Origin: Thermomonas brevis
GTDB lineage: Bacteria; Pseudomonadota; Gammaproteobacteria; Xanthomonadales; Xanthomonadaceae
Length of the DNA stretch: 64,000 bases
NCBI RefSeq assembly: GCF_014395425.1
Contig: NZ_CP060711.1
Location: forward strand, 1,240,001-1,304,000
Reading direction: 5' to 3'
Part shown: positions 49,376 through 61,927 of the stretch, in pieces
How positions within the stretch are numbered: the first letter of the stretch is position 1
Layout of the letters: every line of letters begins with the position of its first letter
Translations under genes and position numbers: made by a program
The notes under the pieces: model-generated
Database searches by the model: none
Told to the model about the DNA's origin: nothing
What the model saw: only the letters and a program-made list of their open reading frames with translations

Positions 49376-50872
49376 TCAAAGCTCGCCGAGCCCGGTGGCG
49401 TAGCCGTCGACGCCGACTTCCAGCAGGCGCAAGGTGTTGGTGGCGCCGTGGGTCTGCATGTGCTCGCCGCTGGTGAAGACCACGCGGTCGCCCGGCGCCA
49501 GCAGGCCGGCCTCGACCAGCAGCCGGATGGCGCCGCGCGCGGCTTCGCGCGGGGTCTGGCCGCGGCTGTCGTAGTCCATCGGGAACACGTCGCGCATCAG
49601 CGCCATGCGCCGGCGCGCGTGCGCGTGATGCGAGAACGCGTAGATCGGCACCGCCGAGCGGAAGCGCGACAGGTAGCGCGCGGTGCCGCCGGATTCGGTC
49701 ATCGCCACCACCGCGCGCACGCCGATGTGCTCGGACAGGAACATGGTCGCCATCGCGATGGCCTGGTCGGCGCGCTCCAGCCCGCGCCGCGCCTTCTCGA
49801 AGTCGATGTCGGAGGCGAACTGCCGCTCGGCGCCGCGGCAGATCCGCGCCATCGTCTCCACCGCGCGCGCCGGCCAGCTGCCGGCGGCGGATTCCTGCGA
49901 CAGCATCACCGCGTCGGTGCCGTCGATCACCGCGTTGGCGACGTCCAGCACCTCGGCGCGGGTCGGCATCGGGCTGTCCACCATCGACTGCAGCATCTGC
50001 GTCGCGGTGATGACCACCTTCTCGCGCGCCACCGCCTCGCGGATGATCTTCTTCTGCAGGCCGGGCAGCTCGGCGTCGCCGATCTCCACGCCCAGGTCGC
50101 CGCGCGCCACCATCACCACGTCGCTGGCCTCGACGATCTCGGCCAGGTTCTCGATCGCCTCGGCGCGCTCGATCTTCGACACCAGCGCGGCGCTGCTGCC
50201 GTGCGCCTTCGCCACCCGCCGCGCCTCGTGCATGTCCTCGGCGTTGCGGCAGAACGAGACGGCGATGAAGTCCACCTGCATGCCGGCGGCGACCGCGATC
50301 AGCTCGCGGTCGCGCTCGGTGATCGCGCCCAGCGACAGCCCGCCGCCCTGCTTGTTCAGGCCCTTGCGGTTGGACAGCACGCCGTCGTTGAGCACGGTGG
50401 TGACGATGCGCTCGCCTTCCACCGCGTCCACCTGCAGCTGCACCAGGCCGTCGTCCAGCAGCAACACGTCGCCGGGCTTCACGTCCCCCGGCAACTCGAG
50501 GTAGCTGACGCCGATCTGGCTCACGTCGCCGGGCGGCGCGTCGAGGCGGGCGACCAGGTCGAAGCGGTTGCCGGCCTTGAGCTGCACCTTGCCGTCGGCG
50601 AAGGTCTCGATGCGGATCTTCGGCCCCGGCAGATCGGCGAGGATGCCGACCTCGCGGCCGATCTTCGCGGCCATCGCCCGCACCGCCTCGCCGCGCGCGA
50701 CCTGCGCGGACGGGTCGCCGTGCGAGAAGTTCAACCGCACCACGTCCACCCCCGCGCGCAGCACCGCCTCCAGCACTTCCGGCGGATCGGTGGCCGGGCC
50801 GAGGGTGGCGACGATGCGGGTGTGGCGGCGTTGTTCGGAGGCGGCGGGAGCGGTCATGGACGGCGATGACAT
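49376..50872 (-). CDS. pyk: Pyruvate kinase
   Basis: 498 aa. TRIVATLGPATDPP start, VDVVRLNFSHGD, the catalytic Lys in LVSKIERAEAIENL, VMVARGDLGVEIG and ITATQMLQSMVDSPMPTRAE. Forms pyruvate and ATP from PEP and ADP. Confidence 0.98.
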   Translation of the reverse strand: MSSPSMTAPAASEQRRHTRIVATLGPATDPPEVLEAVLRAGVDVVRLNFSHGDPSAQVARGEAVRAMAAKIGREVGILADLPGPKIRIETFADGKVQLKAGNRFDLVARLDAPPGDVSQIGVSYLELPGDVKPGDVLLLDDGLVQLQVDAVEGERIVTTVLNDGVLSNRKGLNKQGGGLSLGAITERDRELIAVAAGMQVDFIAVSFCRNAEDMHEARRVAKAHGSSAALVSKIERAEAIENLAEIVEASDVVMVARGDLGVEIGDAELPGLQKKIIREAVAREKVVITATQMLQSMVDSPMPTRAEVLDVANAVIDGTDAVMLSQESAAGSWPARAVETMARICRGAERQFASDIDFEKARRGLERADQAIAMATMFLSEHIGVRAVVAMTESGGTARYLSRFRSAVPIYAFSHHAHARRRMALMRDVFPMDYDSRGQTPREAARGAIRLLVEAGLLAPGDRVVFTSGEHMQTHGATNTLRLLEVGVDGYATGLGEL

Positions 50873-50948
50873 CGTTGTCAGAGATGATCGCCAACGCTAC
50901 CACAGCCCTGCGGCGCGGGAACGCCGTCGCAGGGCACTGCAATCGACT

Positions 50949-52127
50949 TCAGCCGGCGCGCGCTTCCAATGCCGCCACCGCCGGCAGAGGCTTGCCTTCC
51001 AGGAACTCCAGGAACGCGCCGCCGCCGGTGGAGATGTAGGAGACGTCGGAGGCGATGCCGAACTTGTCCACCGCCGCCAGCGTGTCGCCGCCGCCGGCGA
51101 TGGAGAAGGCGCGGGACGAGGCGATCGCGCGCGCCACCGCTTCGGTGCCGGCCGCGAAGGCGTCGAACTCGAACACGCCGACCGGGCCGTTCCAGACCAC
51201 GGTGCCGGCCTTGGCGATCATTTCCGCGTAGCGCTCGGCGGTGGCCGGGCCGATGTCGAGGATCATGTCGCCCTCGCCCACCGCGTCCACCGGCTTGACC
51301 GTGGCCGGCGCGTCGGCGGCGAAGGCCGGCGCGACCACCACGTCCACCGGCAGCGGAATCTCCGCGCCGCGCGCCTTCGCGTCGGCCATGATGTTTTTCG
51401 CGGTGTCGAGCAGGTCCATTTCCACCAGCGACTTGCCGACGCCGTGGCCCAGCGCGGCGATGAAGGTGTTGGCAATCCCGCCGCCGACGATCAGCTGGTC
51501 GACCTTGCCGACCAGGTTGCCCAGCAGTTCGAGCTTGGTGCTGACCTTGCTGCCGGCGACGATGGCCAACAGCGGGCGCGCGGGGTTCGCCAGCGCCTTG
51601 TCCAGCGCGTCGAGCTCGGCCATCAGCAGCGGGCCGCCGCAGGCGATCGGAGCGAAGCGGATCGCGCCGTGGGTCGAGGCCTGCGCGCGGTGCGCGGTGC
51701 CGAAGGCGTCCATCACGAACACGTCGCACAGCGCGGCGTACTGCTTCGACAGCGCCTCGTCGTCCTTGCCCTCGCCGACGTTCATGCGGCAGTTCTCCAG
51801 CAGCACGAGCTGGCCCGGTGCGACTTCGACGCCGTCCGTCCAACCCTTCACCAGCGGCACGTCGCGCGCCAGCAATTCGGACAGGCGCGCGGCCACCGGC
51901 GCCAGCGAATCGGCTTCGCTCCACACGCCTTCCTTCGGCCGGCCGAGGTGCGAGGTCACCATCACCGCCGCACCCTTCTCCAGCGCCAGCTTCAGCGTCG
52001 GCAGCGAGGCGAGGATGCGCTGCTCCGAAGTGATGTGGCCGTTGCCGTCGATCGGCACGTTCAGGTCCTGGCGGATCAGCACGCGCTTGCCGGCGAGGTC
52101 GAGATCGGTCATGCGGAGGATGGACAT
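50949..52127 (-). CDS. pgk: Phosphoglycerate kinase
   Basis: 392 aa. [20 protein letters not shown] start, [52 protein letters not shown] and [16 protein letters not shown]. Transfers phosphate between 1,3-BPG and ADP. Transcribed towards pyk. Confidence 0.98.
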   Translation of the reverse strand: MSILRMTDLDLAGKRVLIRQDLNVPIDGNGHITSEQRILASLPTLKLALEKGAAVMVTSHLGRPKEGVWSEADSLAPVAARLSELLARDVPLVKGWTDGVEVAPGQLVLLENCRMNVGEGKDDEALSKQYAALCDVFVMDAFGTAHRAQASTHGAIRFAPIACGGPLLMAELDALDKALANPARPLLAIVAGSKVSTKLELLGNLVGKVDQLIVGGGIANTFIAALGHGVGKSLVEMDLLDTAKNIMADAKARGAEIPLPVDVVVAPAFAADAPATVKPVDAVGEGDMILDIGPATAERYAEMIAKAGTVVWNGPVGVFEFDAFAAGTEAVARAIASSRAFSIAGGGDTLAAVDKFGIASDVSYISTGGGAFLEFLEGKPLPAVAALEARAG

Positions 52128-52405
52128 GGGGGTTCCTGCGTGGGCGAAGACGGCCATTGTCCGGGTCGGTGGCGGGCGTCGCAAACGGGAGCGACCCTCA
52201 TCCGCCTTCGGCACGTTCTCCCGCTGGGAGAAGGAAACGCGGGGCGCTTTCTGTTCCCCGCTGAAAAGAGGATGCCGGCTGCGGCGCATGAGCGCCCGCG
52301 AGCAAAGCCGGCCCGAAGGACGAACGCGATGGCGGCGTGCGTCAGGCGGATGAAAGACGCTTTTCGAGCAAAGGGAGCCGATGCCGAAGCAGGCCCCACC
52401 CCGCC
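52128..52405. other. Intergenic region with a REP-like hairpin
   Basis: 278 bp between pgk and the DUF3999 stop. TTCTCCC/GGGAGAA (52216-52232) with a GCT loop, in the context CCTTCGGCACGTTCTCCC that recurs in Xanthomonadaceae genomes. No other feature recognised. Confidence 0.55.
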
Positions 52406-53755
52406 CTATTTTTTTCGCAGGAGCGAGAGCGCGAATCCCGCCACCAGCGCCGCGCCGGTCACCAGCAGCGCCCACAGCAGCCAGCGCTTCCAGTCGGCGC
52501 GCGGCAGCGCTTGCAGCGCGGCGTCGCCGGCCTGCGCCTGGCGCGCGCCGAGCGTGGCGGCCGCCGGCTGCCAGTCCTTGCCGCGCGCGGTGCGCAGGGC
52601 ATCGACCAGCTGCGGCAGCGGCGAAACCGGCCGCGCGGCGCGCGCGCTGCCGGCCAGCAGGGCGAACGGCGGCTGGCCTTCGGCGAGGAACACCACGGTT
52701 TCCGGGCGATAGCCGAGGCGCAGCAGCGGCGCCTCGATCGCGCTGCCGTCGCGCGTGCGCAGCCGCCATTGGCGGTCGCGCGACAGGCCGTGCAGCGGCT
52801 GCGGCGGCGAGCGGCTGGACTGGCCGCCGCTGTCCACACGGTAGGCGACCCACGGCGATGCCGCTTCGCGCCACGCGGCGTCGGCGCCGTCGCGGCTTTC
52901 GAGCAGCCAGCTGCGGGTGCTGTTGCCGGCCACGGTCACGTCGGCGGCCTCGACCGGGAAGCGGCCTTCCAATGCGTATTCGAAGGCCACGCCGTCGCGC
53001 CCCTCGATGCGGCGGCCGCGCAGTTCCTCCCATTGCAGCGCCGGCGCGGCGACGTGGCCGGCCAGCTCCGCGCGCACGTCGGTCAGCGCCAGCGGCGCGG
53101 GCTGGCGCGCGTTCGGCAGCAGGCGCAGGTACTTCGCGCGCACGCCCGACAGGACGATGCGGTCTTCGACGATGCGGCGATCGCCGTTGCGCAGCTGCAG
53201 CAGCCGGCCGTCGGCTTCGACCTCGCGCCACTGGCGCAGGTCGTCGGACGCGCCGACGCGATAGCCGCGGTCGAACGCCTCCGCATCCAACCAGGCGAAG
53301 CGCAGCGCGACGACCGGCTCGCGCAGGCGGCTGGCGTCGATCACGAAGCCGTTGTCGCCAGCCGCGCCGGCATCCGCGCCGCGCAGCTCGACCCGGCGCA
53401 GGCTGCCGTCGGTGGCGATTTCGCTGATCGCGGCGATGTCGAGCGTCGCCGCGCCGGCATCGCCCGGCAGCGGGAACCACGGCAGCGCGACGCTGTCGCC
53501 GGCCTGCGCCAGCGGTGCGTCGGGCGGGAACACGGCGGTGGCGACGGGCGCGCCGTCGGCGTTCACGACCACCAGGTCGCGCAGGCCGGGCGACTGCATC
53601 TGCCGATACACGCTGGCGTCGAGCACCACCCTGTAGGCGCCGCCGTCGCCGCGTTCCAGCGCCAGCGGCCAGCGTCCGGCGTAGTCGTCGCCGACCGCCG
53701 CCAACGCGGCCAGCGGCAGCGCCAGCAGCCATGCCCATCGCGTCATCGTCTTCAT
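52406..53755 (-). CDS. DUF3999 family envelope protein
   Basis: 449 aa. Signal peptide ([20 protein letters not shown]), beta-rich periplasmic body, and one C-terminal membrane helix ([20 protein letters not shown]). DUF3999 members are paired with DUF2339 proteins. The ATG overlaps the DUF2339 stop (ATGA). Confidence 0.85.
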   Translation of the reverse strand: MKTMTRWAWLLALPLAALAAVGDDYAGRWPLALERGDGGAYRVVLDASVYRQMQSPGLRDLVVVNADGAPVATAVFPPDAPLAQAGDSVALPWFPLPGDAGAATLDIAAISEIATDGSLRRVELRGADAGAAGDNGFVIDASRLREPVVALRFAWLDAEAFDRGYRVGASDDLRQWREVEADGRLLQLRNGDRRIVEDRIVLSGVRAKYLRLLPNARQPAPLALTDVRAELAGHVAAPALQWEELRGRRIEGRDGVAFEYALEGRFPVEAADVTVAGNSTRSWLLESRDGADAAWREAASPWVAYRVDSGGQSSRSPPQPLHGLSRDRQWRLRTRDGSAIEAPLLRLGYRPETVVFLAEGQPPFALLAGSARAARPVSPLPQLVDALRTARGKDWQPAAATLGARQAQAGDAALQALPRADWKRWLLWALLVTGAALVAGFALSLLRKK

Positions 53756-56454
53756 GCGGACACCTCCGTCGCATCCTCGTCGGCGCGCTTCGGCGGCGCC
53801 GGCGCGAAATAGCCCACCACCGTGCATAGCAGGCCGTAGGCGATGAACGAGCCGATGCCGAGCAGGTTGCCCAGGTGCTGGCGGTCCACCAGCACGAGTT
53901 TCGCCAGCACCACGCCCATCAGCACCGCGCCGGCCAGCCACAGCATGCGCTGGCCGCGCTTCGACCCCACCACCCAGCCGATCACGCCCAGCACGCTCCA
54001 GATCACGGTCAGGCTGGTCTGCGCCAGGCTGGTCGAGAGCAGGCCGTCGCCCCACGGTTCGCCGCCCCAGTGGTGCACGGTGCGCAGCACCAGCGCGGTC
54101 ACCCAGGCGAAGGCCAGCGCCGCCAGCAGCACGATGCGACGCGGCGGCAGCGTGCGCGCATCGCCCAGCTGCCAGCGCAGCGCCAACGCCAGCGCGGCGA
54201 GCTGGGCCAGCTCCAGCGGATTGAGCAGCGGCAGCCACGGCAGCGGCGCGGCGTCGCCGGCCTGGAACAGCGCGCCCAGCCACCACAGCGCGAGCAGCGC
54301 GAACACCACCGACAGCAGGCGTTCGCGCCAGCCGTCGAACAGGTCGCCGAGCGGCGTCGCCACCCACGCCCAGCGCAGCAGCGCCAGCGCCGCCGTCGCC
54401 AGCCACGGCAGCGCGACCAGCGCGATGCGCCAGCCCTCGCCCATCGCCTCGAACCGTCCCGGCAGCCACGTCAGCAGCAGGCTGGCCGCCAGCGGCCAGA
54501 CCATCCACATCACGAACTGCGCGACCGGCGCCATCGTCTTGTCGTCGCTGTCGCGCAGGCACAGCAGGCCGCGCAGGCCCAGCGCCACGTACGCCAGCCA
54601 CGCCCACAGGCCGTAGCCGGCGAACGGCTGCTGGTGCGCCGCGCTCTGCCACAGCGCCAGCGGGATCGCCGAGGCCAGCGCGGCCAGCGTCGTCCACGCC
54701 AGCGCGCGCGCCGGGCTGCGGCGATGCGCTTCCGCCGCCAGCCAGCCGGTGAGCGCGGCGAAGGCGAGCAGGGCGTCGGGCACGACGCCGTCGGCGAGGA
54801 AGGCGTCGATCTCGTGCACGCCGTTGCCCAGCCACCACAGCAGCGCCCAGCCGTAGTACGGGCCGGCGACGTCGTCGCGGCGCGCGGCGCGATAGGTCCA
54901 CGCGCTGGCGAAGCCGGCCAGCGCGATCAGCAGCGCGCCCATGAAGCCGGCGTTGGCGAACATCGCCCCGTCCGTCGCGCTGCCGTCCAGGCCGATGGCG
55001 AACGCGACCGCCGCCGCCAGCTGCAAGCCCGCGCCGGCGAACTGCGGCAGCCGCCGCTGCCGGCGCAGCCCCAGCCACGCCAGGCCCGCGCCTTCCAGCG
55101 CGAACACGCTGGCGGTGGCGCGCGCCGACAGCGCCAGCGGCACCGCCAGCGTGGCGAAGCCCACCGCCAGCATCGCGTAGGCCTGCACCAGCACGCCGTA
55201 GTCGCGACGCCGCCGCAGCCACCACGCCAGCGCGACGTACAGCGCGCCGAGGCCCAGCGCGCAGAACGCCAGCGGCATGCGCTGGCCTTCCAGCAGGCCG
55301 GCCTGCAGCGAGAACGCCACCAGCGGCACGCCGAACAGCAGGCAGCCGTCGATGGCGTCGCGCCGGCCGGGCGGCTGGCGGCGCGCGAACAGCAGCGGGA
55401 TCGCCAGGTAGAACAGGAAGAACAGCGCGAGGAACGGCTGCGTGCTGGCGTATTTCTCCGGCGCGTAGTCCAGCGCGCCCCAGACCGTGCCGATGCCGAA
55501 GGTGAAGGCGAAGCCCAGCAGATTGAGCAGCCGCCACGCCTTGCGCCAGGCGATGCCGACGATGGCCGCGTTCAGCACCGCGTAGTAGGAGAACAGCGCG
55601 ACGTGATTGCCGCCGCCGGTGGACAGCCAGATCGGCGCGAGGAAGCCGGCCAGCAGCGCGAACACCGCCAGCGCCTTCGCGTCCTGCAACACCGCCAGCA
55701 CGCCCGCGCCCGCCACCAGCACGATGCTGAGCGCGAACGCCGCGCCCGCCGGCAGGAAGCCGAACATCTTGAACGCCGCGAACACCACCAGCAGCAGCAC
55801 GCCGATGGCGCCGCCCTGCAAACTCAACGCGAAGCTGCGGTTGCTCTCGCGCTTGCGCCAGGCGAACGCCAGCGCGCCCAGCGCGGCGGCGGCGACGCCG
55901 GCCAGCCGCAGCTCCGGCGGCAGCGTCAGCCAGCCCTGGTCGGCCGCGTACTTCAGCAGCGCGGCGACGCCGGCGAACAGCACCAGCATGCCGATCTTCA
56001 CCGGCACGTTGCCGACGCTGAACCAGCGTTTCACCGCACGGAAGGCGAGCGTGACCACGTCCGGGCGCGCGGGCTCGGGAGTCGGCGCCGGACGCGGCGG
56101 CAGCGGTCGTGGCGGTAGCGACGCTTCGGCGGCAGCCGGACGCGCGGGCGGCGGCGATGGCGCGGAAGGCTGCGGCTCAGCGCGCTCCACCGGCGCAGGC
56201 GCGGATGGCGCCACAGGCGGCGACGGCGACATCTGCGGCGATGGCGGCGCCTGCCGCATCCAGTCGTCCAGCGTGGGCTCGGCAGGCGCCGCCGCGCGCA
56301 CCGTGTCCGATGCCGGCCGCCGGCGCAGCTGCGCCACTTCCGTCTCCAGGTCGGCCACGCGCCGCTTGAGCCCAGAGACGGACACCAGCGCTACCACCAG
56401 CAGCACCGGCACCGCCAGGACCGCCAGCACCAACAATCCGATCAGACCTTCCAT
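53752..56454 (-). CDS. DUF2339 multi-spanning membrane protein
   Basis: 900 aa from ATG 56454. N-terminal helix and coiled coil ([20 protein letters not shown]), a Pro-rich linker (~60-135), then about two dozen hydrophobic helices (PF10101 style), starting [20 protein letters not shown]. Function unknown. Co-translated with DUF3999. Confidence 0.9.
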   Translation of the reverse strand: MEGLIGLLVLAVLAVPVLLVVALVSVSGLKRRVADLETEVAQLRRRPASDTVRAAAPAEPTLDDWMRQAPPSPQMSPSPPVAPSAPAPVERAEPQPSAPSPPPARPAAAEASLPPRPLPPRPAPTPEPARPDVVTLAFRAVKRWFSVGNVPVKIGMLVLFAGVAALLKYAADQGWLTLPPELRLAGVAAAALGALAFAWRKRESNRSFALSLQGGAIGVLLLVVFAAFKMFGFLPAGAAFALSIVLVAGAGVLAVLQDAKALAVFALLAGFLAPIWLSTGGGNHVALFSYYAVLNAAIVGIAWRKAWRLLNLLGFAFTFGIGTVWGALDYAPEKYASTQPFLALFFLFYLAIPLLFARRQPPGRRDAIDGCLLFGVPLVAFSLQAGLLEGQRMPLAFCALGLGALYVALAWWLRRRRDYGVLVQAYAMLAVGFATLAVPLALSARATASVFALEGAGLAWLGLRRQRRLPQFAGAGLQLAAAVAFAIGLDGSATDGAMFANAGFMGALLIALAGFASAWTYRAARRDDVAGPYYGWALLWWLGNGVHEIDAFLADGVVPDALLAFAALTGWLAAEAHRRSPARALAWTTLAALASAIPLALWQSAAHQQPFAGYGLWAWLAYVALGLRGLLCLRDSDDKTMAPVAQFVMWMVWPLAASLLLTWLPGRFEAMGEGWRIALVALPWLATAALALLRWAWVATPLGDLFDGWRERLLSVVFALLALWWLGALFQAGDAAPLPWLPLLNPLELAQLAALALALRWQLGDARTLPPRRIVLLAALAFAWVTALVLRTVHHWGGEPWGDGLLSTSLAQTSLTVIWSVLGVIGWVVGSKRGQRMLWLAGAVLMGVVLAKLVLVDRQHLGNLLGIGSFIAYGLLCTVVGYFAPAPPKRADEDATEVSA

Positions 56455-56544
56455 GCCGTCCCCATCCGTTGCCGATCCCGTCATCGGCCGGATGCAGGAT
56501 ACCGGCGAACCGCGCGCTGTCGCCGCCCCGGCCCGCGCGCCGGG

Positions 56545-58224
56545 TCAATCGCTGATGCCGTCGCGCCCCGCCGCCTTGGCCCGGTACAGCGCGGCGTCCG
56601 CGCGCTTGAGGATGTCCTCGATCTCGGCATCGCCCGGCTCCAGCGCCGCCACGCCCACGCTCACCGTCAGCCGGCCCTTGAGCGAGCCGGCGTGCACGAT
56701 GTCGGCGTCGCGCACGCGCTGGCAGACGCGCCGGCCCACGTGCATCGCCTGTTCATGGGTGGTGGCCGGCAGGAACACGATGAACTCCTCGCCGCCGGGC
56801 CGCGCCAGTACGTCGTCGGAATGCAGCAGCGCACTGCGCACCGCGCCGGCGAACCGGCGCAGCGCGCTGTCGCCCTCGGCGTGGCCGTAGAGGTCGTTGT
56901 AGAGCTTGAAGTGGTCGATATCGAGGGCGAGCACGGCCAGCGGCTTGCCGCTTCCAGCAGCTTCTTCCCACAGCCGCTCGCCGGCCTCGACGAAGCCGCG
57001 GTAGTTCAGGCTGCCGGTCATGGCGTCGGTGCGGCTGAGCCGGTCCAGCTCGGCCACCGCGCGGCGCAGCGAATCGGTGCGCGCGGCGATCACGTTCTCG
57101 CGTTCGTCCAGCACCTGCTGCAGTTCGTCGAAGGCGGCGTTCATCCGCGCGCCGAGTTCGCCGATGCCGGCGGCCAGCGGCTGCAGTTCCTCCGGCAAGG
57201 TGTCCGCCTGGGTCGGGCCGAGCCTGCCGCCCAGGGCGTAGCCGCGCAGGCTCGCGAGCAGGTAGCCCATGCTCTTGCGCAGCAGCTGGCGCTGCCGCCA
57301 CAGCGCCCACAGCACGCCCAGCAGGGTGGCCGCCACCAGCGCGGCCAGCAGCAGCATGCGCGACAGGATCGGCGCCAGCAGCTGGCCATGCGGCGCCACC
57401 AGCACCAGCGTCCAGCCGTTGCGCATGGCGACCGCCTGCACGTAGGCCTTGTCGCCGTCGCGCAGCAGGCCCTCGCGCAGGGTGGCGTGGCCCGCTCTGT
57501 CCGGCTCGACGGCGGTGCGGCGGATCGCCTCGCCGGCCGCACCGGCGTCCTCCAGCAGCGCCAGGCGCAGGCGGTCGCCGGCATAGACCACGCGGCCCGC
57601 GCGGTCGAGCAGCAGCAGTTCGAGGTTGCGCCGCGCCAGGCTCTCGGCGCTCAGCCGGACGAAGCCCTGCACCGGGATCTCCGCCTGCAGCGCGCCCTCG
57701 AAGCGGCGCCCGCGCACCAGCGGCGCGGACACGCCCACCACCGCTTCGCTGCCGTAGGCGCGGCGCTGGTAGACGTCGGACACGTAGGGGCGGTACTGGC
57801 TGCGCGCCGCGTTGAACCAGTCCTCGTCGGACACCAGCCCCGCGATCGGCAGCAGCGTCCGCCCGCGCGCGTCGCGCACCGCGACCACGTCGCCGTGCGC
57901 GTCGACCTGCAAGGCGCGCAGCATCGCCGGATACACGTACAGCAGCCGCGCCAGTTCCTCGCTGCGCACCGCCGGGTCTTCCGACATCCGGTCGGCCAGC
58001 AGGCGCACGCCGGCCAGCTGCGCGTCCAGGAAGTCGTCGATGACGCTGGCGCTCAGGCGCGCGTTGGCGTCCAGCCGCAGCAGCAGGTCTTCGCGATTGC
58101 GCTGCCACTGGCTCAGCAGCAGCGCCGCGCCGAACAGCAGCACCGGCAGCAGCGCGGTCAACACCAGTCCTTGCGCCAGCCGCCGGCGCAGGCTCCACGG
58201 TGGTTTGGCCGCCGGTTCGATCAT
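56545..58224 (-). CDS. Diguanylate cyclase with periplasmic dCache-like sensor
   Basis: 559 aa. Membrane helices at ~20-38 and ~288-308 enclose a periplasmic sensor (~40-285). A GGDEF domain ends the protein with GGEEF at 477-481. The RxxD inhibitory-site arginine is replaced by His468 (HSDD), so product inhibition through that site is unlikely. Start ATG 58224 follows AGAAGG; an upstream ATG at 58281 is less likely. Confidence 0.9.
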   Translation of the reverse strand: MIEPAAKPPWSLRRRLAQGLVLTALLPVLLFGAALLLSQWQRNREDLLLRLDANARLSASVIDDFLDAQLAGVRLLADRMSEDPAVRSEELARLLYVYPAMLRALQVDAHGDVVAVRDARGRTLLPIAGLVSDEDWFNAARSQYRPYVSDVYQRRAYGSEAVVGVSAPLVRGRRFEGALQAEIPVQGFVRLSAESLARRNLELLLLDRAGRVVYAGDRLRLALLEDAGAAGEAIRRTAVEPDRAGHATLREGLLRDGDKAYVQAVAMRNGWTLVLVAPHGQLLAPILSRMLLLAALVAATLLGVLWALWRQRQLLRKSMGYLLASLRGYALGGRLGPTQADTLPEELQPLAAGIGELGARMNAAFDELQQVLDERENVIAARTDSLRRAVAELDRLSRTDAMTGSLNYRGFVEAGERLWEEAAGSGKPLAVLALDIDHFKLYNDLYGHAEGDSALRRFAGAVRSALLHSDDVLARPGGEEFIVFLPATTHEQAMHVGRRVCQRVRDADIVHAGSLKGRLTVSVGVAALEPGDAEIEDILKRADAALYRAKAAGRDGISD

Positions 58225-58267
58225 TCGATGCCTTCTACCATAGGCACGCCGGGCGCACAGCCCGCGC

Positions 58268-58281
58268 TTGATCCAGGTCAT
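58268..58281 (+). promoter_or_regulatory. FNR-like box before the CopD-like gene
   Basis: TTGATCCAGGTCAT; consensus TTGAT-N4-ATCAA. Its centre is 42 bp upstream of the ATG at 58317, with a -10-like TAAGCT (58305-58310) between, consistent with class II activation of a leaderless mRNA. Confidence 0.5.
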
Positions 58282-58316
58282 GCGGGGCGCGCGGGCCCGC
58301 GGCGTAAGCTGGCGCC

Positions 58317-58760
58317 ATGGCTTCGTGGTATCCGCTGATCCTGCTGCTGCACCTGTCCTGCGCCATCGTGTTCGTCGGCGCGGTGTGCTTCGAGGTGCTG
58401 GTGCTGGAGTCGTTCCACCGCAGCTTCGACCACGCGCTGATGGAACGGATCGAAGCGGCGGTGATGGCGCGCGTGCGCCGCTTCATGCCGGTGGTGGTGG
58501 CGCTGCTGTTCCTCAGCGGCTTCGCCCTGTTCGACATCCGCTGCAACGGCTTCGCCTGCATCGGGCCGACGTTCGGCTGGGGCTGGCTGCTGCTGCTCAA
58601 GGCGGCGCTGGCGTTCGCGGTGCTGGCGGTGTTCATCGGCGCGATCCGCGCGGGGCTGCGCGGCGGCATGGATCCGTGCCGGTTCCGCCACACCCATCGC
58701 ATCGTGCTGGCCCTGATGGTCGGCATCGTGGTGCTCGCCAAGCTGATGTTCTACGTCTGA
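58317..58760 (+). CDS. CopD-like four-helix membrane protein
   Basis: 147 aa with four membrane helices; starts WYPLILLLHLSCAIVFVGAV, His-rich loops and HTHRIVLALMVGIVVLAKLM at the end. Resembles CopD/NnrS-associated proteins of haem-copper metabolism. No ribosome site precedes the ATG. Convergent with the globin. Confidence 0.75.
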   Translation: MASWYPLILLLHLSCAIVFVGAVCFEVLVLESFHRSFDHALMERIEAAVMARVRRFMPVVVALLFLSGFALFDIRCNGFACIGPTFGWGWLLLLKAALAFAVLAVFIGAIRAGLRGGMDPCRFRHTHRIVLALMVGIVVLAKLMFYV

Positions 58761-58775
58761 TCGGCGGTCGCGCCG

Positions 58776-59219
58776 TCAGCCGCCGCGCAGCAGCGGCAGG
58801 CGCGGCCCCAGCGGCAGCGGTTCGCGTCCCGGCTCCGGCAGCCCCAGCCCGTAGCGCAGGCTGCGGCCGATGCGGCTGGCGTATTCGTGCACCAGCTCGG
58901 CCTGCGCCGGCGCCAGCAACTCGTCGGCGGTCGCGCGCCACAGCTCCAGCCACTGCACGAAGTGGCGGGTGGTGATGGGATGGCCGTGGTGCGCCGCCAT
59001 CGGATTGCCGCGGTAGGTGCCGGCGCGCAGGATCACCGAGGTCCAGAACGAGGTGAGCAGGCGCTTGTGCGCCGGCCAGTCGTGCACGGCGGCGTTGAAC
59101 ACCGGGCCGAGGTCGGAATGCGCCTGGATGCGGTCGTAGAAGCGGTCCACCAGCGCTTCGATCTGCTCGAAGCCGGGGATCGCGCCGTCGGTGTCCGGCG
59201 ATGCGTCGGTCTGGTTCAT
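58776..59219 (-). CDS. Group III truncated haemoglobin
   Basis: 147 aa. VDRFYDRIQAHSDLGPVF helix B/C region (Tyr28) and the proximal His in ITTRHFVQWLELW (His86), with PAHKRLLTSFWTSVILRAG, typical of group III trHb. Binds O2/NO or sulfide; may act in microaerobic stress. It is downstream of gap. Confidence 0.85.
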   Translation of the reverse strand: MNQTDASPDTDGAIPGFEQIEALVDRFYDRIQAHSDLGPVFNAAVHDWPAHKRLLTSFWTSVILRAGTYRGNPMAAHHGHPITTRHFVQWLELWRATADELLAPAQAELVHEYASRIGRSLRYGLGLPEPGREPLPLGPRLPLLRGG

Positions 59220-59329
59220 GCGGTCCGGGTCATGCTGCTTGCGGTCCTCGCGGCGCGGCGTGCGCCGACGGCTCGCCATTATCGCCTGCCGCGTGCAGGC
59301 GGCCTTGACGCGGCATCGCGCGACCGCGG

Positions 59330-59361
59330 AAACGCGAAGCCCCGCGCGTGGCGGGCTTCGC
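59330..59361 (-). terminator. Weak terminator downstream of gap
   Basis: GCGAAGC/GCTTCGC with inner GGGC/GCCC pairs, followed by GTTTCC on the minus strand. Confidence 0.5.
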
Positions 59362-59381
59362 GGCATCGAATGGATGGCGGC

Positions 59382-61408
<2,027 letters not shown>

Positions 61409-61417
61409 TCGCGCGTC

Positions 61418-61924
61418 TCAGCCGCCCGCTTCCACCACCGCGCGGCCGTTGAGCTGGCGGAAGGTGAAGCGGTAGTCCTGCGTGAACGGCAGCGGCTCCA
61501 CCTGCCTGCCGGTCACGCGCTTGAGCGGGAAGAACGTCCAGCCCCGCACCGCCGCCAGCACCGCGTCGGCGAACGCCGCTTCGCCGCCGCCATCTTCGAC
61601 GATGCGCGCGTCGGCCACCTTGCCCGCGCCGTCGACGATCAGCCGTACGACCAGCGTCACCGGCGGCAGGCGCCGGTCCAGCAATGCGGGCGGGTATTCC
61701 GGCTTCGCGTTCTCGCGCACCGGCAGCGGGCTCAGGTAGCTGCTGCCGGGCACCGGCTGGTAGCGCGCGCTCTCGTCCGCCGCGTCCACGATCTCCGCGC
61801 TGACTGCGCCATCGGCGGCGTAGCCTTCGCGCGGCTCCGGCGCACGCGGCGACGAGGCGCAGCCGGCGGCGAGCATCGCGGACAACGCACCGGCCAATGG
61901 AACGCGGAGAACGACGAAACGCAC
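61418..61924 (-). CDS. Lipoprotein with TonB C-terminal domain
   Basis: 168 aa. Lipobox AAGCAS, then a TonB-C domain (EYPPALLDRRLPPVTLVVRL; FADAVLAAVRGWTFFPLKRV). Lacks a transmembrane N-terminal anchor typical of TonB. Starts 3 bp after the M56 gene, so is in the same operon. Confidence 0.8.
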   Translation of the reverse strand: MRFVVLRVPLAGALSAMLAAGCASSPRAPEPREGYAADGAVSAEIVDAADESARYQPVPGSSYLSPLPVRENAKPEYPPALLDRRLPPVTLVVRLIVDGAGKVADARIVEDGGGEAAFADAVLAAVRGWTFFPLKRVTGRQVEPLPFTQDYRFTFRQLNGRAVVEAGG

Positions 61925-61927
61925 GGC

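Noticed and set aside
59305..59318. FNR box upstream of the globin gene
   Set aside because: Only the left half TTGAC matches; the right half does not.
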